A DNA stretch of 64,000 bases from Vannielia litorea (GTDB lineage: Bacteria; Pseudomonadota; Alphaproteobacteria; Rhodobacterales; Rhodobacteraceae), in contig NZ_FSRL01000001.1 in the NCBI RefSeq assembly GCF_900142295.1, positions 1,612,001 through 1,676,000 on the forward strand, given 5' to 3'. Numbering within the stretch: position 1 is the stretch's first letter; each line of letters opens with the position of its first letter. The translations under genes and the position numbers were made by a program. The notes beneath the pieces are model-generated. The model worked only from the letters and a program-made list of their open reading frames with translations, was not told the DNA's origin and did no database searches. This document shows, one piece after another, positions 1 through 9,131 of the stretch.

Positions 1-228
1 ACCGGCCAGGAGGCCGAGGCACTCGACACCACCGCCACCGTCCACCTGGACAAGGAGGGCGAGGGGTTCGCCGTCAAGCGCGTGCACCTCGCGCTGAAGG
101 GCCGCGTGCCCGGCATCGACGAGGCCGCCTTCATGAAGGCCGCCGAAACCGCCAAGGCCAACTGCCCGATCTCCAAGCTGCTCCAGGGCGGCGCGGAGAT
201 CACGCTGGAGGCGCAGTTCGAAGGCTAG
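1..228 (+). CDS. OsmC/Ohr family peroxiredoxin, C-terminal part
   Basis: The reading frame is open from the first base and ends with TAG at 226-228, giving the last 75 residues of a protein that starts outside the window. The visible part ends with the family's conserved thiol segment (ANCPISKLL) followed by a short strand ending EAQFEG, as in OsmC-type hydroperoxide reductases, where this cysteine is one of two redox-active thiols. The family detoxifies organic hydroperoxides in the cytoplasm. The first catalytic cysteine would lie upstream and cannot be checked. Its stop overlaps the stop of the convergent membrane-protein gene by 4 bases. Confidence 0.75.
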   Translation, partial: TGQEAEALDTTATVHLDKEGEGFAVKRVHLALKGRVPGIDEAAFMKAAETAKANCPISKLLQGGAEITLEAQFEG

Positions 229-569
229 AGGTAGAGCCCCACGAGCCAGGCGATCGCCGCCAGCCAGGCCACGCCCAGCACCCGCCCCGCGAAGAGGCAG
301 GCGCGGGTCTGGCCGGGGGCGAGCAGGCTCTGCTGCACGGTGAGCAGGGCGGGGATGCCGAAGAAGAAGGCAAAGGCGAGGCCGAAGAGCACGGCCTCCA
401 TCCCGCCGCCCTCGCTCAGGTGCAGGCTCGAGGCGCCAAGCGCGGCTCCAAAGATCAGCGCGGCGCAGGAAAGCGCGGCGCGGCCTGCGATCGGGCGCCA
501 CCGGGGCGCGCAACCTTGCGGGTGAGGATCGGTGATATGCATCGGGGCAGCTCCGAAGGGATTTGGCAC
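225..569 (-). CDS. hypothetical small membrane protein
   Basis: A 114-residue protein of unknown function. After a polar N-terminus it has three hydrophobic stretches, roughly residues 29-48, 57-80 and 92-113, separated by short polar loops, so it is probably an inner-membrane protein. I see no motif that assigns a function. An internal ATG at 542 (MHITD...) is an alternative start that would remove nine residues. It converges on the OsmC-family gene and shares 4 bases with its end. Confidence 0.55.
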   Translation of the reverse strand: MPNPFGAAPMHITDPHPQGCAPRWRPIAGRAALSCAALIFGAALGASSLHLSEGGGMEAVLFGLAFAFFFGIPALLTVQQSLLAPGQTRACLFAGRVLGVAWLAAIAWLVGLYL

Positions 570-641
570 AAAAGGTCTTGGTCTTCGTTCAATGGCCCCA
601 AGATGGGCAGGCCCCGCCGGGCCTGCAACGCCGCCACGCCG

Positions 642-670
642 GGATTCACGTTACCGACACCGGATTCACG
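642..670 (+). repeat. 9-base direct repeat upstream of the M48 peptidase gene
   Basis: GGATTCACG occurs at 642-650 and again at 662-670, so start to start is 20 bases, about two helical turns. The second copy ends 42 bases before the peptidase start. The spacing would suit a dimeric activator, but no known regulator is recognised. Confidence 0.3.
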
Positions 671-712
671 CCTGCCTTTCCCTGCGCGGCTTCGCGCTCC
701 ATATATGTGCCA

Positions 713-1402
713 ATGCTGAAGCTCACCCCCATCCTCCTCGCCGTGCTCTACGGTCTCGTCCTGTGGCGTTTCTCGGCCTGGCGGCTCGCCCGCCAGCTCG
801 ACGACCAGAGCACGCCCCTCGACGACCCGGCGCTGCTCAAGCTGACCGACCGCATGGCCCGCGCCCTCGACCTGCCCCGGCTGAAGGTCCACATCTTCGA
901 GACCCCGGCGATCAATGGCCTCGCCGCGCCCGACGGGCGCATCTTCATCACCCGTGGCTTTCACGCCGCCCTGAAGCAGGGCACCGTCACCGAGCAGGAG
1001 CTGGCCTCGGTCATCGCCCACGAGCTCGGTCACGTGGCGCTGGGGCATTCGCGCCGCCGGATGATCGACTTTTCCGGGCAGAACGCCCTGCGGGTGGGGC
1101 TCGCCATGGTGCTCAACCGGGTTCTGCCCGGCATCGGCGCCGCCATCGCCACCGGCCTCACCTCCATGCTCATGGCGCGGCTCTCGCGGGCCGACGAGTT
1201 CGAGGCCGATGCCTATGCCTCCGCCCTGCTCACCAAGGCCGGCATCGGCACCGGCCCTCAGAAGGCGCTCTTCGCCAAGCTCGACAAACTCACCGGGGCC
1301 GGCGGCGCAAAGGTGCCTGCCTGGTTCATGAGCCACCCGCCCGCCGCCCGGCGGATCGCGGCGATCGAGGCCAACGAGGCGAAATGGGGCACCGGCAGCT
1401 GA
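713..1402 (+). CDS. M48 family zinc metalloprotease (HtpX/Ste24-like)
   Basis: A 229-residue protein with an N-terminal hydrophobic segment (about residues 5-18) that probably anchors or exports it. The zinc motif HELGH lies at residues 103-107, and a downstream RADEFEADAYA stretch supplies the third-ligand glutamate typical of M48 peptidases. The family degrades misfolded membrane or envelope proteins. I chose the ATG at 713 because the hydrophobic segment follows directly. The frame is open further upstream, but that extension has no family-like sequence. The protein is shorter than HtpX, and only one clear membrane segment is visible before the catalytic core. Confidence 0.85.
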   Translation: MLKLTPILLAVLYGLVLWRFSAWRLARQLDDQSTPLDDPALLKLTDRMARALDLPRLKVHIFETPAINGLAAPDGRIFITRGFHAALKQGTVTEQELASVIAHELGHVALGHSRRRMIDFSGQNALRVGLAMVLNRVLPGIGAAIATGLTSMLMARLSRADEFEADAYASALLTKAGIGTGPQKALFAKLDKLTGAGGAKVPAWFMSHPPAARRIAAIEANEAKWGTGS

Positions 1403-1526
1403 CGCCACCCTGCCCGTTTTCTTGCCGAGACTATCCCGGGGGAGCGGGGGCTGGCCTCCACTCCGTCCGCGCCGAAACGCCAAGCGTCAGACGCAGGCGC
1501 AACCTCCCGCAGCGCGGGGGCTGTCC

Positions 1527-2078
1527 CTAGGTCCTCGCGCCCGCCAAGGCCTTGCCCAGGCGCGGCAGCCGCGCCTTCTTCAGCAGCGCCCGCATCTCCC
1601 ACCCCTCGCCCGAAAGCCGCTCCGCCTCGGCGCGGACGGCCTCCGCCACAGCTGCCATCCGGGGCCGGTCGGCCTCGGCGAAGCCCAGCAGCAGGTTGTC
1701 GGGATCGGCCCGCATGAGGCCCTCCTCGGCCAGCACGTTGCGCGGAAAGTCCTTGGCGTTGGCGGTCACGATCCCGTCGGCCGAGCAGGCCACGGCGCAG
1801 GCCAGCACATGCACATCCGCCGGGTCGGGCAGCCAGAGCCGCGCCTCCAGCCCCGGCTCCACCTTCACCTCCGCCCGTGGCCAGGCCGCCCGCAGCAGGG
1901 CGATCTCGCCCTCTGCCTGCACGCCCTCGCCGGGCCCCCGCTTCAGCGCCGCGCGGCGCCACTCCTCCAGAATCCGGGCCGACCATTGCGGCTCGAAGAA
2001 CCCCGCCTTCGCCGCGCCCATGAGCAGCTCCCGCATCACCGTGGGGTAGAGCACGCAGGCGTCGAGGCACAGTCTCAC
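1527..2078 (-). CDS. PIN domain protein (RSP_2648-like)
   Basis: A 183-residue protein starting LCLDACVLYP, the first acidic strand of a PIN-fold nuclease. A second acidic cluster (PDPADVHVLACAVA) and the strand ending VTANAKDFP follow, a layout seen in PIN ribonucleases of toxin-antitoxin type. It resembles the Rhodobacteraceae family named after RSP_2648. No antitoxin gene is adjacent. Instead it follows the RNA methyltransferase gene by only 10 bases on the same strand and is probably co-transcribed with it. An RNA-processing role is therefore as likely as a toxin role. That is inference. Confidence 0.75.
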   Translation of the reverse strand: MRLCLDACVLYPTVMRELLMGAAKAGFFEPQWSARILEEWRRAALKRGPGEGVQAEGEIALLRAAWPRAEVKVEPGLEARLWLPDPADVHVLACAVACSADGIVTANAKDFPRNVLAEEGLMRADPDNLLLGFAEADRPRMAAVAEAVRAEAERLSGEGWEMRALLKKARLPRLGKALAGART

Positions 2079-2088
2079 AGCCCGTGCC

Positions 2089-3294
2089 TCACGGCAGCAG
2101 CCGGTAGGTCAGTGCCTTCAGGTAGCCCGATTCCGCGAGCTGCGGCAGGGTCGGATGGTCTGCCGCGGCGTAGCCCGTGCGCAAGAGCTGCGCCGCGCGT
2201 CCTGCCCGCCCGATGCCCCGCGCGCAGGCATTGCCGAACTTGGCCACATCGGCGGCATGCGAGCAGGAGCAGAGCGTGAGGTAGCCGCCCGGCGCCACCA
2301 GCGGCGCGGCAAGGCGCGCCACCCGCTCATAGGCCCGAAGCCCCTGCGTCAGGGCCTTCTTGGAGGGGGCAAAGGCCGGCGGATCGCAGATCACCACGTC
2401 AAACTGCGCCCCCTCGGCTCCGAGCGCCTCGAGCACGGCAAAGGCATCGCCCTTCCGGGTCTCGAACCTCTCCGCCATGCCGCCGGCCTCGGCGCCGGCC
2501 TGGGCCAGCGTCAGCGCGGGCTCCGAGCCATCGACGGCCAGGGCCGAAACGGCCCCGCCCGCCAGCGCCGCGAGGGCAAAGCCGCCCACGTGGCTGAACA
2601 CGTCGAGCACCCGCGCGCCCTTGGCCAGCCCGGCGGTGAAGGCGTGGTTGTCGCGCTGGTCGTAGAAGAGCCCGGTCTTCTGCCCGCCCATCAGGTCGGC
2701 CATGTAGGTCGCCCCGTTCATCGGCACCGGCACCGGCGCCTCGGGGGCTGTGCCGCAGGCCACCTCGAGCCCCTCGCCCAGCCCCTCGAATTTCCGCGCC
2801 CGGCCCATGCCGTTGAGGATGACCGTGCGCGCGCGGGTCACCTGCACCGCGGCCTCCGCCAGCATCGCGGAGCGGGCATCGGCCCAGGCCGCGTTGGGCT
2901 GCACCACCAGGATGTCGCCGAAACGGTCGATCACCACCCCCGGCAGGCCATCGGCCTCGGCATGGACAAGCCGGTAGAACGGCGCGGCGTAGAGCCGCTC
3001 GCGCAGCGCCAGTGCGGCCTGCAACCGCGCTGCAAACCACGCTTCGTCGATCCTGGCTGTCAGGTCCCGATCGAGCACCCGCGCCGCGATCCGGCTCTCG
3101 GGGGTCACCGCCACCAGGGCCAGCGGGCTGCGCTCGGCATCCTCCAGCACCGCCACGCTGCCGGCGGGCAGCGCCTTGGTGCGACGGTCGAGCACCAGCG
3201 CATCGGAATAGACCCAGGGGCTGCCATGGCGCAGGGCGCGGGCATCGGCACCGGGTTTCAGACGGACGGTCGGAAGAAGGTCGGCATCACTCAT
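2089..3294 (-). CDS. class I SAM-dependent RNA methyltransferase (RSP_2647-like, RlmI/RlmK-related)
   Basis: A 401-residue protein. Residues about 8-90 look like a PUA RNA-binding domain (VRLKPGADARALRHGSPWVYSDAL), followed by a Rossmann methyltransferase domain with motif I at VLDVFSHVGGFALAA, the acidic ligand in ALAVDGSEPAL, and the catalytic-region motif CDPPAFAPSKK. A later CSCSH segment fits the 23S rRNA m5C methyltransferase-like group. It probably methylates 23S rRNA. It is first in a two-gene unit with the PIN protein. Confidence 0.85.
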   Translation of the reverse strand: MSDADLLPTVRLKPGADARALRHGSPWVYSDALVLDRRTKALPAGSVAVLEDAERSPLALVAVTPESRIAARVLDRDLTARIDEAWFAARLQAALALRERLYAAPFYRLVHAEADGLPGVVIDRFGDILVVQPNAAWADARSAMLAEAAVQVTRARTVILNGMGRARKFEGLGEGLEVACGTAPEAPVPVPMNGATYMADLMGGQKTGLFYDQRDNHAFTAGLAKGARVLDVFSHVGGFALAALAGGAVSALAVDGSEPALTLAQAGAEAGGMAERFETRKGDAFAVLEALGAEGAQFDVVICDPPAFAPSKKALTQGLRAYERVARLAAPLVAPGGYLTLCSCSHAADVAKFGNACARGIGRAGRAAQLLRTGYAAADHPTLPQLAESGYLKALTYRLLP

Positions 3295-3335
3295 GAGCCT
3301 GACCTACCCGGTCAGGCCCCTGCCGAAAAGAGCCG

Positions 3336-3470
3336 TCAGCGAAAGCTGCCGGTCGACCACAGAGTCGTGGTGTCAAGCTGGCGCACCGGCGTGGTGCCGG
3401 TGGGCGCCTGCGCGCAGGCGGCCAGCGTGGCAAAGGCCATCGCAATCAGGGAAATCTTCGTCTTCATCAT
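3336..3470 (-). CDS. small hypothetical lipoprotein
   Basis: A 44-residue predicted lipoprotein: a basic N-terminus (MMKTK), a hydrophobic segment and a lipobox-like TLAAC at about residues 16-20, leaving a mature chain of about 25 residues. The start at 3470 is preceded by AGGA with an 8-base spacer. The frame continues upstream, but those residues would spoil the signal peptide. Such tiny entericidin-like lipoproteins are common in the family. Function unknown. Confidence 0.6.
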   Translation of the reverse strand: MMKTKISLIAMAFATLAACAQAPTGTTPVRQLDTTTLWSTGSFR

Positions 3471-3501
3471 CGGTTTTATCCTTTGAGGCCCAACGCAGAG
3501 C

Positions 3502-3530
3502 CCTATCTGCTCGATCCCTTTATACGTCAA
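3502..3530 (-). promoter_or_regulatory. candidate sigma-70 promoter of the small lipoprotein gene
   Basis: On the minus strand TTGACG (3530-3525) is followed after 17 bases by GATAGG (3507-3502), about 30 bases before the lipoprotein start. The -35 box matches well and the -10 box only moderately. Confidence 0.35.
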
Positions 3531-3598
3531 ATGACCGCAATCAGGGAGTATGGTGCATTTTCGCAGGTATTGCCTGCCTCAGGGTAACCTGCATGCAA

Positions 3599-3626
3599 CA
3601 CCGGCGGTTTTCCGCTTCCGCCGGTG
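3599..3626 (-). terminator. hairpin downstream of the DUF6778 lipoprotein gene
   Basis: CACCGGCGG (3599-3607) and CCGCCGGTG (3618-3626) form a perfect 9-bp stem with a 10-base loop, 14 bases past the stop of the minus-strand gene. The expected U-run is poor, so it may be a weak terminator or an RNA-stabilising stem. Confidence 0.45.
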
Positions 3627-3640
3627 CCGTTTGCCTCGGG

Positions 3641-4270
3641 TCAGCCCGCCGTCGGATGGGCCGAAAGCTCATTGGTGAAGGTGTTGGCCAGATGTTGCGT
3701 GATACGGGCCTTCTGCCCCCACCCCTTGGCCTCCATCGCCACCGCCTTGGTGCCGCCGTAGGCCTTCAGGTCGGCGGTGATCACCCGGCTTTCCAGCTCT
3801 TCGCCGGTTTTCGGGTCGACCATGGTCATGCGGAACTTGATCGAATGCACCCCGCCCACGGTGTAGCGGGTCTTCTCGGTGAGCGAATGGAAGCGCAGAA
3901 CCTCGATTTCCACGTCCACCGGCTTGCCCCTGGTCAGGCGCACGCCGCCCCGGCCCAAGGCCTCCTCGAAGATCGCCTGCACCTGTTTGTGCCGGTCACC
4001 GGGCGCGTCGCCGCGCCAGACGATATCGGCGTTGGGGTAATAGGTGTTGGCCTCCGACACGCGCAGCGAGAGCGGCACATCCACGCGGATATCGTGGATC
4101 TGGTAGCCCTGCAGGGAGGGCGCGGGCTTGGCAGCCGCCTCCGGGGTGGCCAGTTGGGCGGTGCCGAGCGGCGCCGAACGGGTCGCCACGGGCACGCTGG
4201 ATTTCACGGCGCAGCCGGCCACGGACAGGACGGTCAGCGCGAGGGCGGCGGTATGGGTCAGCTTGTTCAT
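3641..4270 (-). CDS. DUF6778 family lipoprotein
   Basis: A 209-residue protein with a lipoprotein signal peptide (hydrophobic core, then SVAGC at about residues 16-20). The mature part is mixed alpha/beta, with a conserved-looking middle (IRVDVPLSLRVSEANTYYPNADIVWRGD) and a C-terminal half rich in beta strands. The match is to a Rhodobacteraceae family known only as DUF6778. It lies downstream of the TPR-CHAT gene on the same strand, 143 bases away, so it may or may not share its transcript. Function unknown. It is probably attached to an envelope membrane. Confidence 0.7.
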   Translation of the reverse strand: MNKLTHTAALALTVLSVAGCAVKSSVPVATRSAPLGTAQLATPEAAAKPAPSLQGYQIHDIRVDVPLSLRVSEANTYYPNADIVWRGDAPGDRHKQVQAIFEEALGRGGVRLTRGKPVDVEIEVLRFHSLTEKTRYTVGGVHSIKFRMTMVDPKTGEELESRVITADLKAYGGTKAVAMEAKGWGQKARITQHLANTFTNELSAHPTAG

Positions 4271-4413
4271 TCTCTCAATCCTCCGGGCCGATTGCCGGCT
4301 CCTGATCTGCTCATGCCCGCAGGGAACGCTGCAAATGCGGCGAGAATTGGAAGATTTTAGGTGAATTGTTCGCACATCCGCGACAATCGCCCCCTGTGGC
4401 CCAAAAGGCGCGA

Positions 4414-7095
4414 TCAGCCCGGGTCGCCCACCAGGATGAAGGGGGCCCAATAGGCCGGATGGCTCCACTTCGGGGTCTGCATCAGAGCCAGCGCGGCCTG
4501 CCGCTGCGCCTCCGCCGCCGAGAGCGCCGGATCGGCCGCGCGGCGGGCGAAGATATCGGTCATCAGCGCCACCGCGCTCTGGCTTTCCACCGGCCAGTGG
4601 CTCACCAGCAGCGCCCGCGCCCCGGCGTAGAAAAACCCCTGCGCCAGCCCCGAGAGCGCCTCTGCCCCCGGCTTGCCGCCCACCGCGGTGTTGCAGGCCG
4701 AGAGCACCACCCAATCGGCGTTCAGCTTCAGCTGCGCGATCTCCGACACCTTCAGAAATCCGTCCTCCCCCTCGCCCGGCGTCAGGGCCAGGGCGGATTC
4801 GTCGAGCACGTCGCCCTCGACCGCATCGCCGCTGACCAGCCCGTGCGTGGCAAAGTAGAGCACCCGGAAGCGATCGAGCGCCCGGCCCTTCAGCCCCGCC
4901 TCGCTGGCCTCCGCCCCCTCCAGCACCGCGCCCGCCCCGGCCCGGACCGCATCGGCCACCGAATGCACCTCGCCCGCCGTCTCCGGCAAGGGCGCGAGGC
5001 CCGACCGGAGCTGCGCTGCGCGGGCGTTGCCGGCGGCCGCCTCCACCCCGTAATCGGGGTTGGCGAGGCCCAGAAACGGCTCCGGCGCCCGGCCCACTTC
5101 CGCGCCCAGGGCGGTGATCTGCAACGAGAGCACCGAGGGGATCACCGTCACCGCATGGTGCCGCAACAGCCAGTCGGCCTCGGCCAGGTCGCCCTCTGGC
5201 AGGCTGCGCAACAGCAGCTGCGGCGGCAGCGACGAGAGCGCCCCGCGCAGCTCGACATAGATGTGGCTCACCCCCTCCAGCGCCGGCGCCACCTGCCCGA
5301 AGGTCAGCGCATAGAGCTCGGCGGCCGCCTCCGTGTCGAACTCCTCGGGCGCCGCGCCGGTGGCCGCCTTCAGCGACAGCGCGGCGCGCACTCCGATCTT
5401 CAGCTCGATACCCTCGCGCACCCGCTCGACCAGGGCCGCAAGCTGCGGCTGGTCGGCCGGGATCGGCGCCCAGGCGGCGCTCTCGGGGGTCACCACCACG
5501 ATCCGGCTGCTGCCCCAGGCGCGGGTGGTAACATCGACGATCACCACCGCCTCGCCCGGCTTGAGACTCTCGCGCACCTCCTGCGCCGAGGCAGCCATGC
5601 CCTCTTTCAGCCCGTTCATCCACGGATCGCGCCCCGAGAGCTCGGCCTGCCGCGCCTCGATCTCGGCCAGGGTCGCGGCCAGCTCGGCCTGAAGCGCCGC
5701 TTCCGCCGCCGGGTCACGCTCGTCGAGCGGCAGGCCCGAATGGTCGAGCAGCGCGGCCTGCAACGTGTTGCGGCGCCGGAGGCTGTCGGTATAGGACCGC
5801 GCCGCCTCGCCCGCGCCCTCGCGGGCCAGCGCAAGCCTCTGGCGCAGCATCAGCGTGCTGGTGGAGGCGACCGAGAGGTAGCTGGCCTGCACCGCCCGAA
5901 AGGCCTCTTCCGCCGAACTGACCGCGGTCATCTTTCCGCTCGTCTCGGCGGCGGCCAGGGCGTCGAACCACGGCCCCGACATGGCGGTGCCGATCTCGCC
6001 CGACCAGCGCGCCAGCTCCAGCGCCCGCTCCCAGCGGTTCTCCTCCATCGCCAGCGTCGCAGCCCAGGTCAGCGGCTCCGACAGCGCGGGGTGACTGCGC
6101 CCCAGCACCTCCTCCATGTTGGCGATCGCCAGGTCGAGCAGGTGCACGCCCAGCTGGTAATACTGGCTCCCCGGCCCTTCCCGGGTGAGAACCAGCGCGA
6201 TCATCGCGTTGTATTCGCTCACCTGCCGGCTCTTCGGCCCGTAGATCTCCTCGGCCAGCTGCACCCCGTCGAAGAGCACCTCGCCCGCGACACTTAGATA
6301 CCCCATTCGCCCCGCCAGCTTGCCCATCAGGTAGTTGATCCGCACCAGGTCGGGGTGGCGCGGCCCGAAGGCCTCCCGCGTGGCGGGCAGGCTCTCGGCA
6401 TAGAGCATGATCGCCTCGTCGTGGCGCCCCAGCTGCTCGGCCATACGCGCGGCATGCACCGTCACCACCGCCCGGTGCTTGCGCGCGCGGCCGTCGTCAT
6501 GGGCGGCCAGCCCGTCCTTCACCGCGATGAACTCGGCCAGCGCCAGCTCGTATTCGCCGGTCCGCTCCATCAGACCGGCCACGTTGTAGCGAAAGAACAG
6601 CGTCGTCACCGCCTGCGCGCCCCAGTGGCCCCTGGCAAACTCGTAGGCCTCCAGCGCAAAGGGCATCGCCTCGCCCGCCCGCCGCGCGTTCGAGAGCGCC
6701 ATGGCCAGGTTCATCCGCGCGCGCTGCGCCTCGGGATGGTCGCGCCCGTGGTGCTCCACCCAGTCGTCGAGCAGGGCGGCATAGGCCTCTATCGGCTCGG
6801 TCCCGAGGCGCGCCCGGCTCGAGGCCATCGCGGCCCGGTTCTGAAGCGCCTCCACGCTGAACGCGCCGAAGGCCTCCACAAGCCTCGGATGCAGCGCCTC
6901 GACAAAGGCCAGCGCCTCCTCGTAGCGCCCTTCGCCGAAGAGCCTGTCGCCCTCCAGCACTGCCTCGCGCAACGCCTCGGGCGTGTCCTGCGCGGCGGCA
7001 GGCGTGGAAAGCGCGAGCACCAGGCCGAGAAGCAGCGCCGTCACCAGCCCTGTCCTCCGGGATGGAGGGCGGTTGCCCGTCAGGCCGGGGGTCAT
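4414..7095 (-). CDS. secreted TPR-CHAT domain protein (caspase-like fold)
   Basis: An 893-residue protein. Residues 1-36 form a signal peptide ending in AAAQD. About residues 40-370 are helical TPR-like repeats. A helical linker with RQAELSGRDPW follows, then a C-terminal CHAT domain (about 580-890) with the caspase-type dyad His751 (YFATHG) and Cys801 (LSACNT), and the typical GAEALSGLAQGFFYAGAR helix. CHAT proteins are clan CD cysteine-peptidase relatives; TPR-CHAT forms act in signalling or killing systems. A signal peptide is unusual because known TPR-CHAT proteases of CRISPR systems are cytoplasmic. The frame is open to 7257, but starting at 7095 places the signal peptide at the N-terminus. 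Confidence 0.8.
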   Translation of the reverse strand: MTPGLTGNRPPSRRTGLVTALLLGLVLALSTPAAAQDTPEALREAVLEGDRLFGEGRYEEALAFVEALHPRLVEAFGAFSVEALQNRAAMASSRARLGTEPIEAYAALLDDWVEHHGRDHPEAQRARMNLAMALSNARRAGEAMPFALEAYEFARGHWGAQAVTTLFFRYNVAGLMERTGEYELALAEFIAVKDGLAAHDDGRARKHRAVVTVHAARMAEQLGRHDEAIMLYAESLPATREAFGPRHPDLVRINYLMGKLAGRMGYLSVAGEVLFDGVQLAEEIYGPKSRQVSEYNAMIALVLTREGPGSQYYQLGVHLLDLAIANMEEVLGRSHPALSEPLTWAATLAMEENRWERALELARWSGEIGTAMSGPWFDALAAAETSGKMTAVSSAEEAFRAVQASYLSVASTSTLMLRQRLALAREGAGEAARSYTDSLRRRNTLQAALLDHSGLPLDERDPAAEAALQAELAATLAEIEARQAELSGRDPWMNGLKEGMAASAQEVRESLKPGEAVVIVDVTTRAWGSSRIVVVTPESAAWAPIPADQPQLAALVERVREGIELKIGVRAALSLKAATGAAPEEFDTEAAAELYALTFGQVAPALEGVSHIYVELRGALSSLPPQLLLRSLPEGDLAEADWLLRHHAVTVIPSVLSLQITALGAEVGRAPEPFLGLANPDYGVEAAAGNARAAQLRSGLAPLPETAGEVHSVADAVRAGAGAVLEGAEASEAGLKGRALDRFRVLYFATHGLVSGDAVEGDVLDESALALTPGEGEDGFLKVSEIAQLKLNADWVVLSACNTAVGGKPGAEALSGLAQGFFYAGARALLVSHWPVESQSAVALMTDIFARRAADPALSAAEAQRQAALALMQTPKWSHPAYWAPFILVGDPG

Positions 7096-7236
7096 GTGCC
7101 GTCTTGCGCCCCCGGCGGCCGCGCATAAAACCAGCCAATGAGCGAGCATGAAGTATCGCATGGCTTGAAATATCCGGGCCCCGCGCTGCATGGTCAAAGG
7201 AAATCGCGTGACAAATCGCGTCATGCCACGGTCGGT

Positions 7237-7265
7237 TTGCTCCGTTAGCGCTAACACGCTATGCT
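7237..7265 (+). promoter_or_regulatory. promoter of edd-eda with a LacI-type operator in its spacer
   Basis: TTGCTC (7237-7242) and TATGCT (7260-7265) are separated by 17 bases. The spacer contains the perfect palindrome GTTAGCGCTAAC (7244-7255), with the central CG step typical of LacI-family operators. Binding there would block RNA polymerase. The repressor gene is not in the window. Confidence 0.6.
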
Positions 7266-7307
7266 GCGGCCAGCCAGAATCGCCACCAGACCGAAAGGCC
7301 GCAGCCC

Positions 7308-9113
7308 GTGCCGCTCAACCCCACCATCGCCGCCGTCACCGACCGTATCATCGCCCGCTCGGCCGAGGCGCGTGGCGCCTACCTGGAGCGGATCGGAAAG
7401 GCCGCCGAGGCCGGCCCCGTCCGGGCCCATCTGAGCTGCGGCAACCAGGCCCATGCCTACGCCGCGATGGGCGCCGACCAGTCCGCGCTGGCCACCGGCA
7501 ATGCCCCCAACATCGGCATCGTCACCGCCTACAACGACATGCTCTCGGCTCATCAGCCCTTCGAGCGCTTCCCTGCCCTGATCCGCGAGGCGGCCCGCGC
7601 CAAGGGCGCCACCGCCCAGGTGGCGGGCGGGGTTCCGGCCATGTGCGACGGCGTCACCCAGGGCCAGCCCGGCATGGAGCTCTCGCTCTTCTCGCGCGAC
7701 GTGATCGCCCTCGCCGCCGGGGTCTCGCTCAGCCACAACTGCTTCGATACCTCGATCTACCTTGGCGTCTGCGACAAGATCGTGCCGGGCCTCATCATCG
7801 CCGCCGCCACCTTCGGCCATATCCCCGCGGTCTTCCTGCCCGCCGGCCCCATGCCCTCCGGCCTGCCGAACGACGAAAAGTCGAAGGTTCGCCAGCAGTT
7901 CGCCGCCGGCGAGATCGGCCGCGACAAGCTTATGGAGGCCGAGATGGCCTCCTATCACGGGCCGGGCACCTGCACCTTCTACGGCACCGCCAACACCAAC
8001 CAGATGCTGATGGAGTTCATGGGCCTGCACCTGCCCGGCTCCTCCTTCGTCAACCCCAACACCCCGCTGCGCGACGCGCTCACCGTCGCGGGCACCGAGC
8101 GCGCGCTCGAGATCACCGCGCAGGGCAACGATTATCGCCCGGCCGGCCAGGTGCTCGACGAAAAGGCCTTCGTCAACGGCATCGTCGGCCTCATGGCCAC
8201 CGGCGGCTCGACCAATCTCATCCTGCACCTGCCCGCCATGGCGCGGGCGGCGGGCGTGCTCCTCGATCTGCAGGATTTCTCCGACATCTCCGAGACCGTG
8301 CCGCTGATGGCCAAGGTCTATCCCAACGGCCTGGCCGACGTGAACCACTTCCACGCCGCGGGCGGGCTGCAATACCTCATCCGCCAGCTGCTCTCGGCGG
8401 GGCTGCTGCACAACGACACGCTCACCGTTGCGGGCGAGGGCCTGGGCTCCTACACCGAGGAGCCCAAGCTGATCGACGGCAAGCTCACCTGGCAGCCCTC
8501 CGCCGAGGAAAGCCAGAATGACAGGATCCTCCGCCCCGCCTCCGACCCTTTCCAAAGGACCGGCGGTTTGAAGGAGCTGAAAGGCTCGATGGGCAGGGGC
8601 GTGATGAAGGTCTCCGCCGTCGCCCCCGAGCGTCAGGTGATCGAGGCCAAGGCCCGCGTGTTCCACGACCAGAACGACGTGAAGAAGGCCTTCCAGGCCG
8701 GTGAGTTCACCGAGGATACCGTGGTGATCGTCCGCTTCCAGGGCCCCAAGGCCAACGGCATGCCCGAGCTGCACAGCCTCACCCCGCCGCTCGCCGTGCT
8801 TCAGGATCGCGGGTTGAAGGTCGCCCTGGTGACCGATGGCCGCATGTCCGGCGCCTCGGGCAAGGTGCCCGCCGCCATCCACGTCACCCCCGAGGCCGCA
8901 ATGGGCGGCCCCATCGGCAAGGTGCAGGACGGCGATCTCGTCCGCGTCGACGCCGTGGCCGGCACGCTCGACATCCTGGCCGAAGGCTGGGAGGCGCGCA
9001 CGCCCGCCAGCCCCGATCTTTCGCGCAACAAGCACGGCATCGGCCGTGAGCTTTTCGAGGCCTTCCGCCAGACCGTCGGTGCATCCGACGAGGGCGCGGC
9101 CGTCGTCGTCTGA
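7308..9113 (+). CDS. edd: phosphogluconate dehydratase
   Basis: A 601-residue IlvD/Edd family enzyme, the normal length for 6-phosphogluconate dehydratase, which makes 2-keto-3-deoxy-6-phosphogluconate in the Entner-Doudoroff pathway. Family signatures include the Cys-containing [37 protein letters not shown] and [15 protein letters not shown] stretches that hold an iron-sulfur cluster and active site, and [19 protein letters not shown] near the C-terminus. It uses a GTG start at 7308 and is followed 18 bases later by eda, which catalyses the next step. Confidence 0.95.
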   Translation: MPLNPTIAAVTDRIIARSAEARGAYLERIGKAAEAGPVRAHLSCGNQAHAYAAMGADQSALATGNAPNIGIVTAYNDMLSAHQPFERFPALIREAARAKGATAQVAGGVPAMCDGVTQGQPGMELSLFSRDVIALAAGVSLSHNCFDTSIYLGVCDKIVPGLIIAAATFGHIPAVFLPAGPMPSGLPNDEKSKVRQQFAAGEIGRDKLMEAEMASYHGPGTCTFYGTANTNQMLMEFMGLHLPGSSFVNPNTPLRDALTVAGTERALEITAQGNDYRPAGQVLDEKAFVNGIVGLMATGGSTNLILHLPAMARAAGVLLDLQDFSDISETVPLMAKVYPNGLADVNHFHAAGGLQYLIRQLLSAGLLHNDTLTVAGEGLGSYTEEPKLIDGKLTWQPSAEESQNDRILRPASDPFQRTGGLKELKGSMGRGVMKVSAVAPERQVIEAKARVFHDQNDVKKAFQAGEFTEDTVVIVRFQGPKANGMPELHSLTPPLAVLQDRGLKVALVTDGRMSGASGKVPAAIHVTPEAAMGGPIGKVQDGDLVRVDAVAGTLDILAEGWEARTPASPDLSRNKHGIGRELFEAFRQTVGASDEGAAVVV

Positions 9114-9131
9114 CAACCCAAGGAGCCATAG

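Noticed and set aside
1527-2078. VapBC-type toxin-antitoxin pair
   Set aside because: The PIN gene has no small antitoxin gene next to it; its partner is an RNA methyltransferase gene.
4414-7095. CRISPR-associated Craspase system
   Set aside because: Only the TPR-CHAT architecture is shared; there is no CRISPR array or gRAMP gene, and a signal peptide is present.
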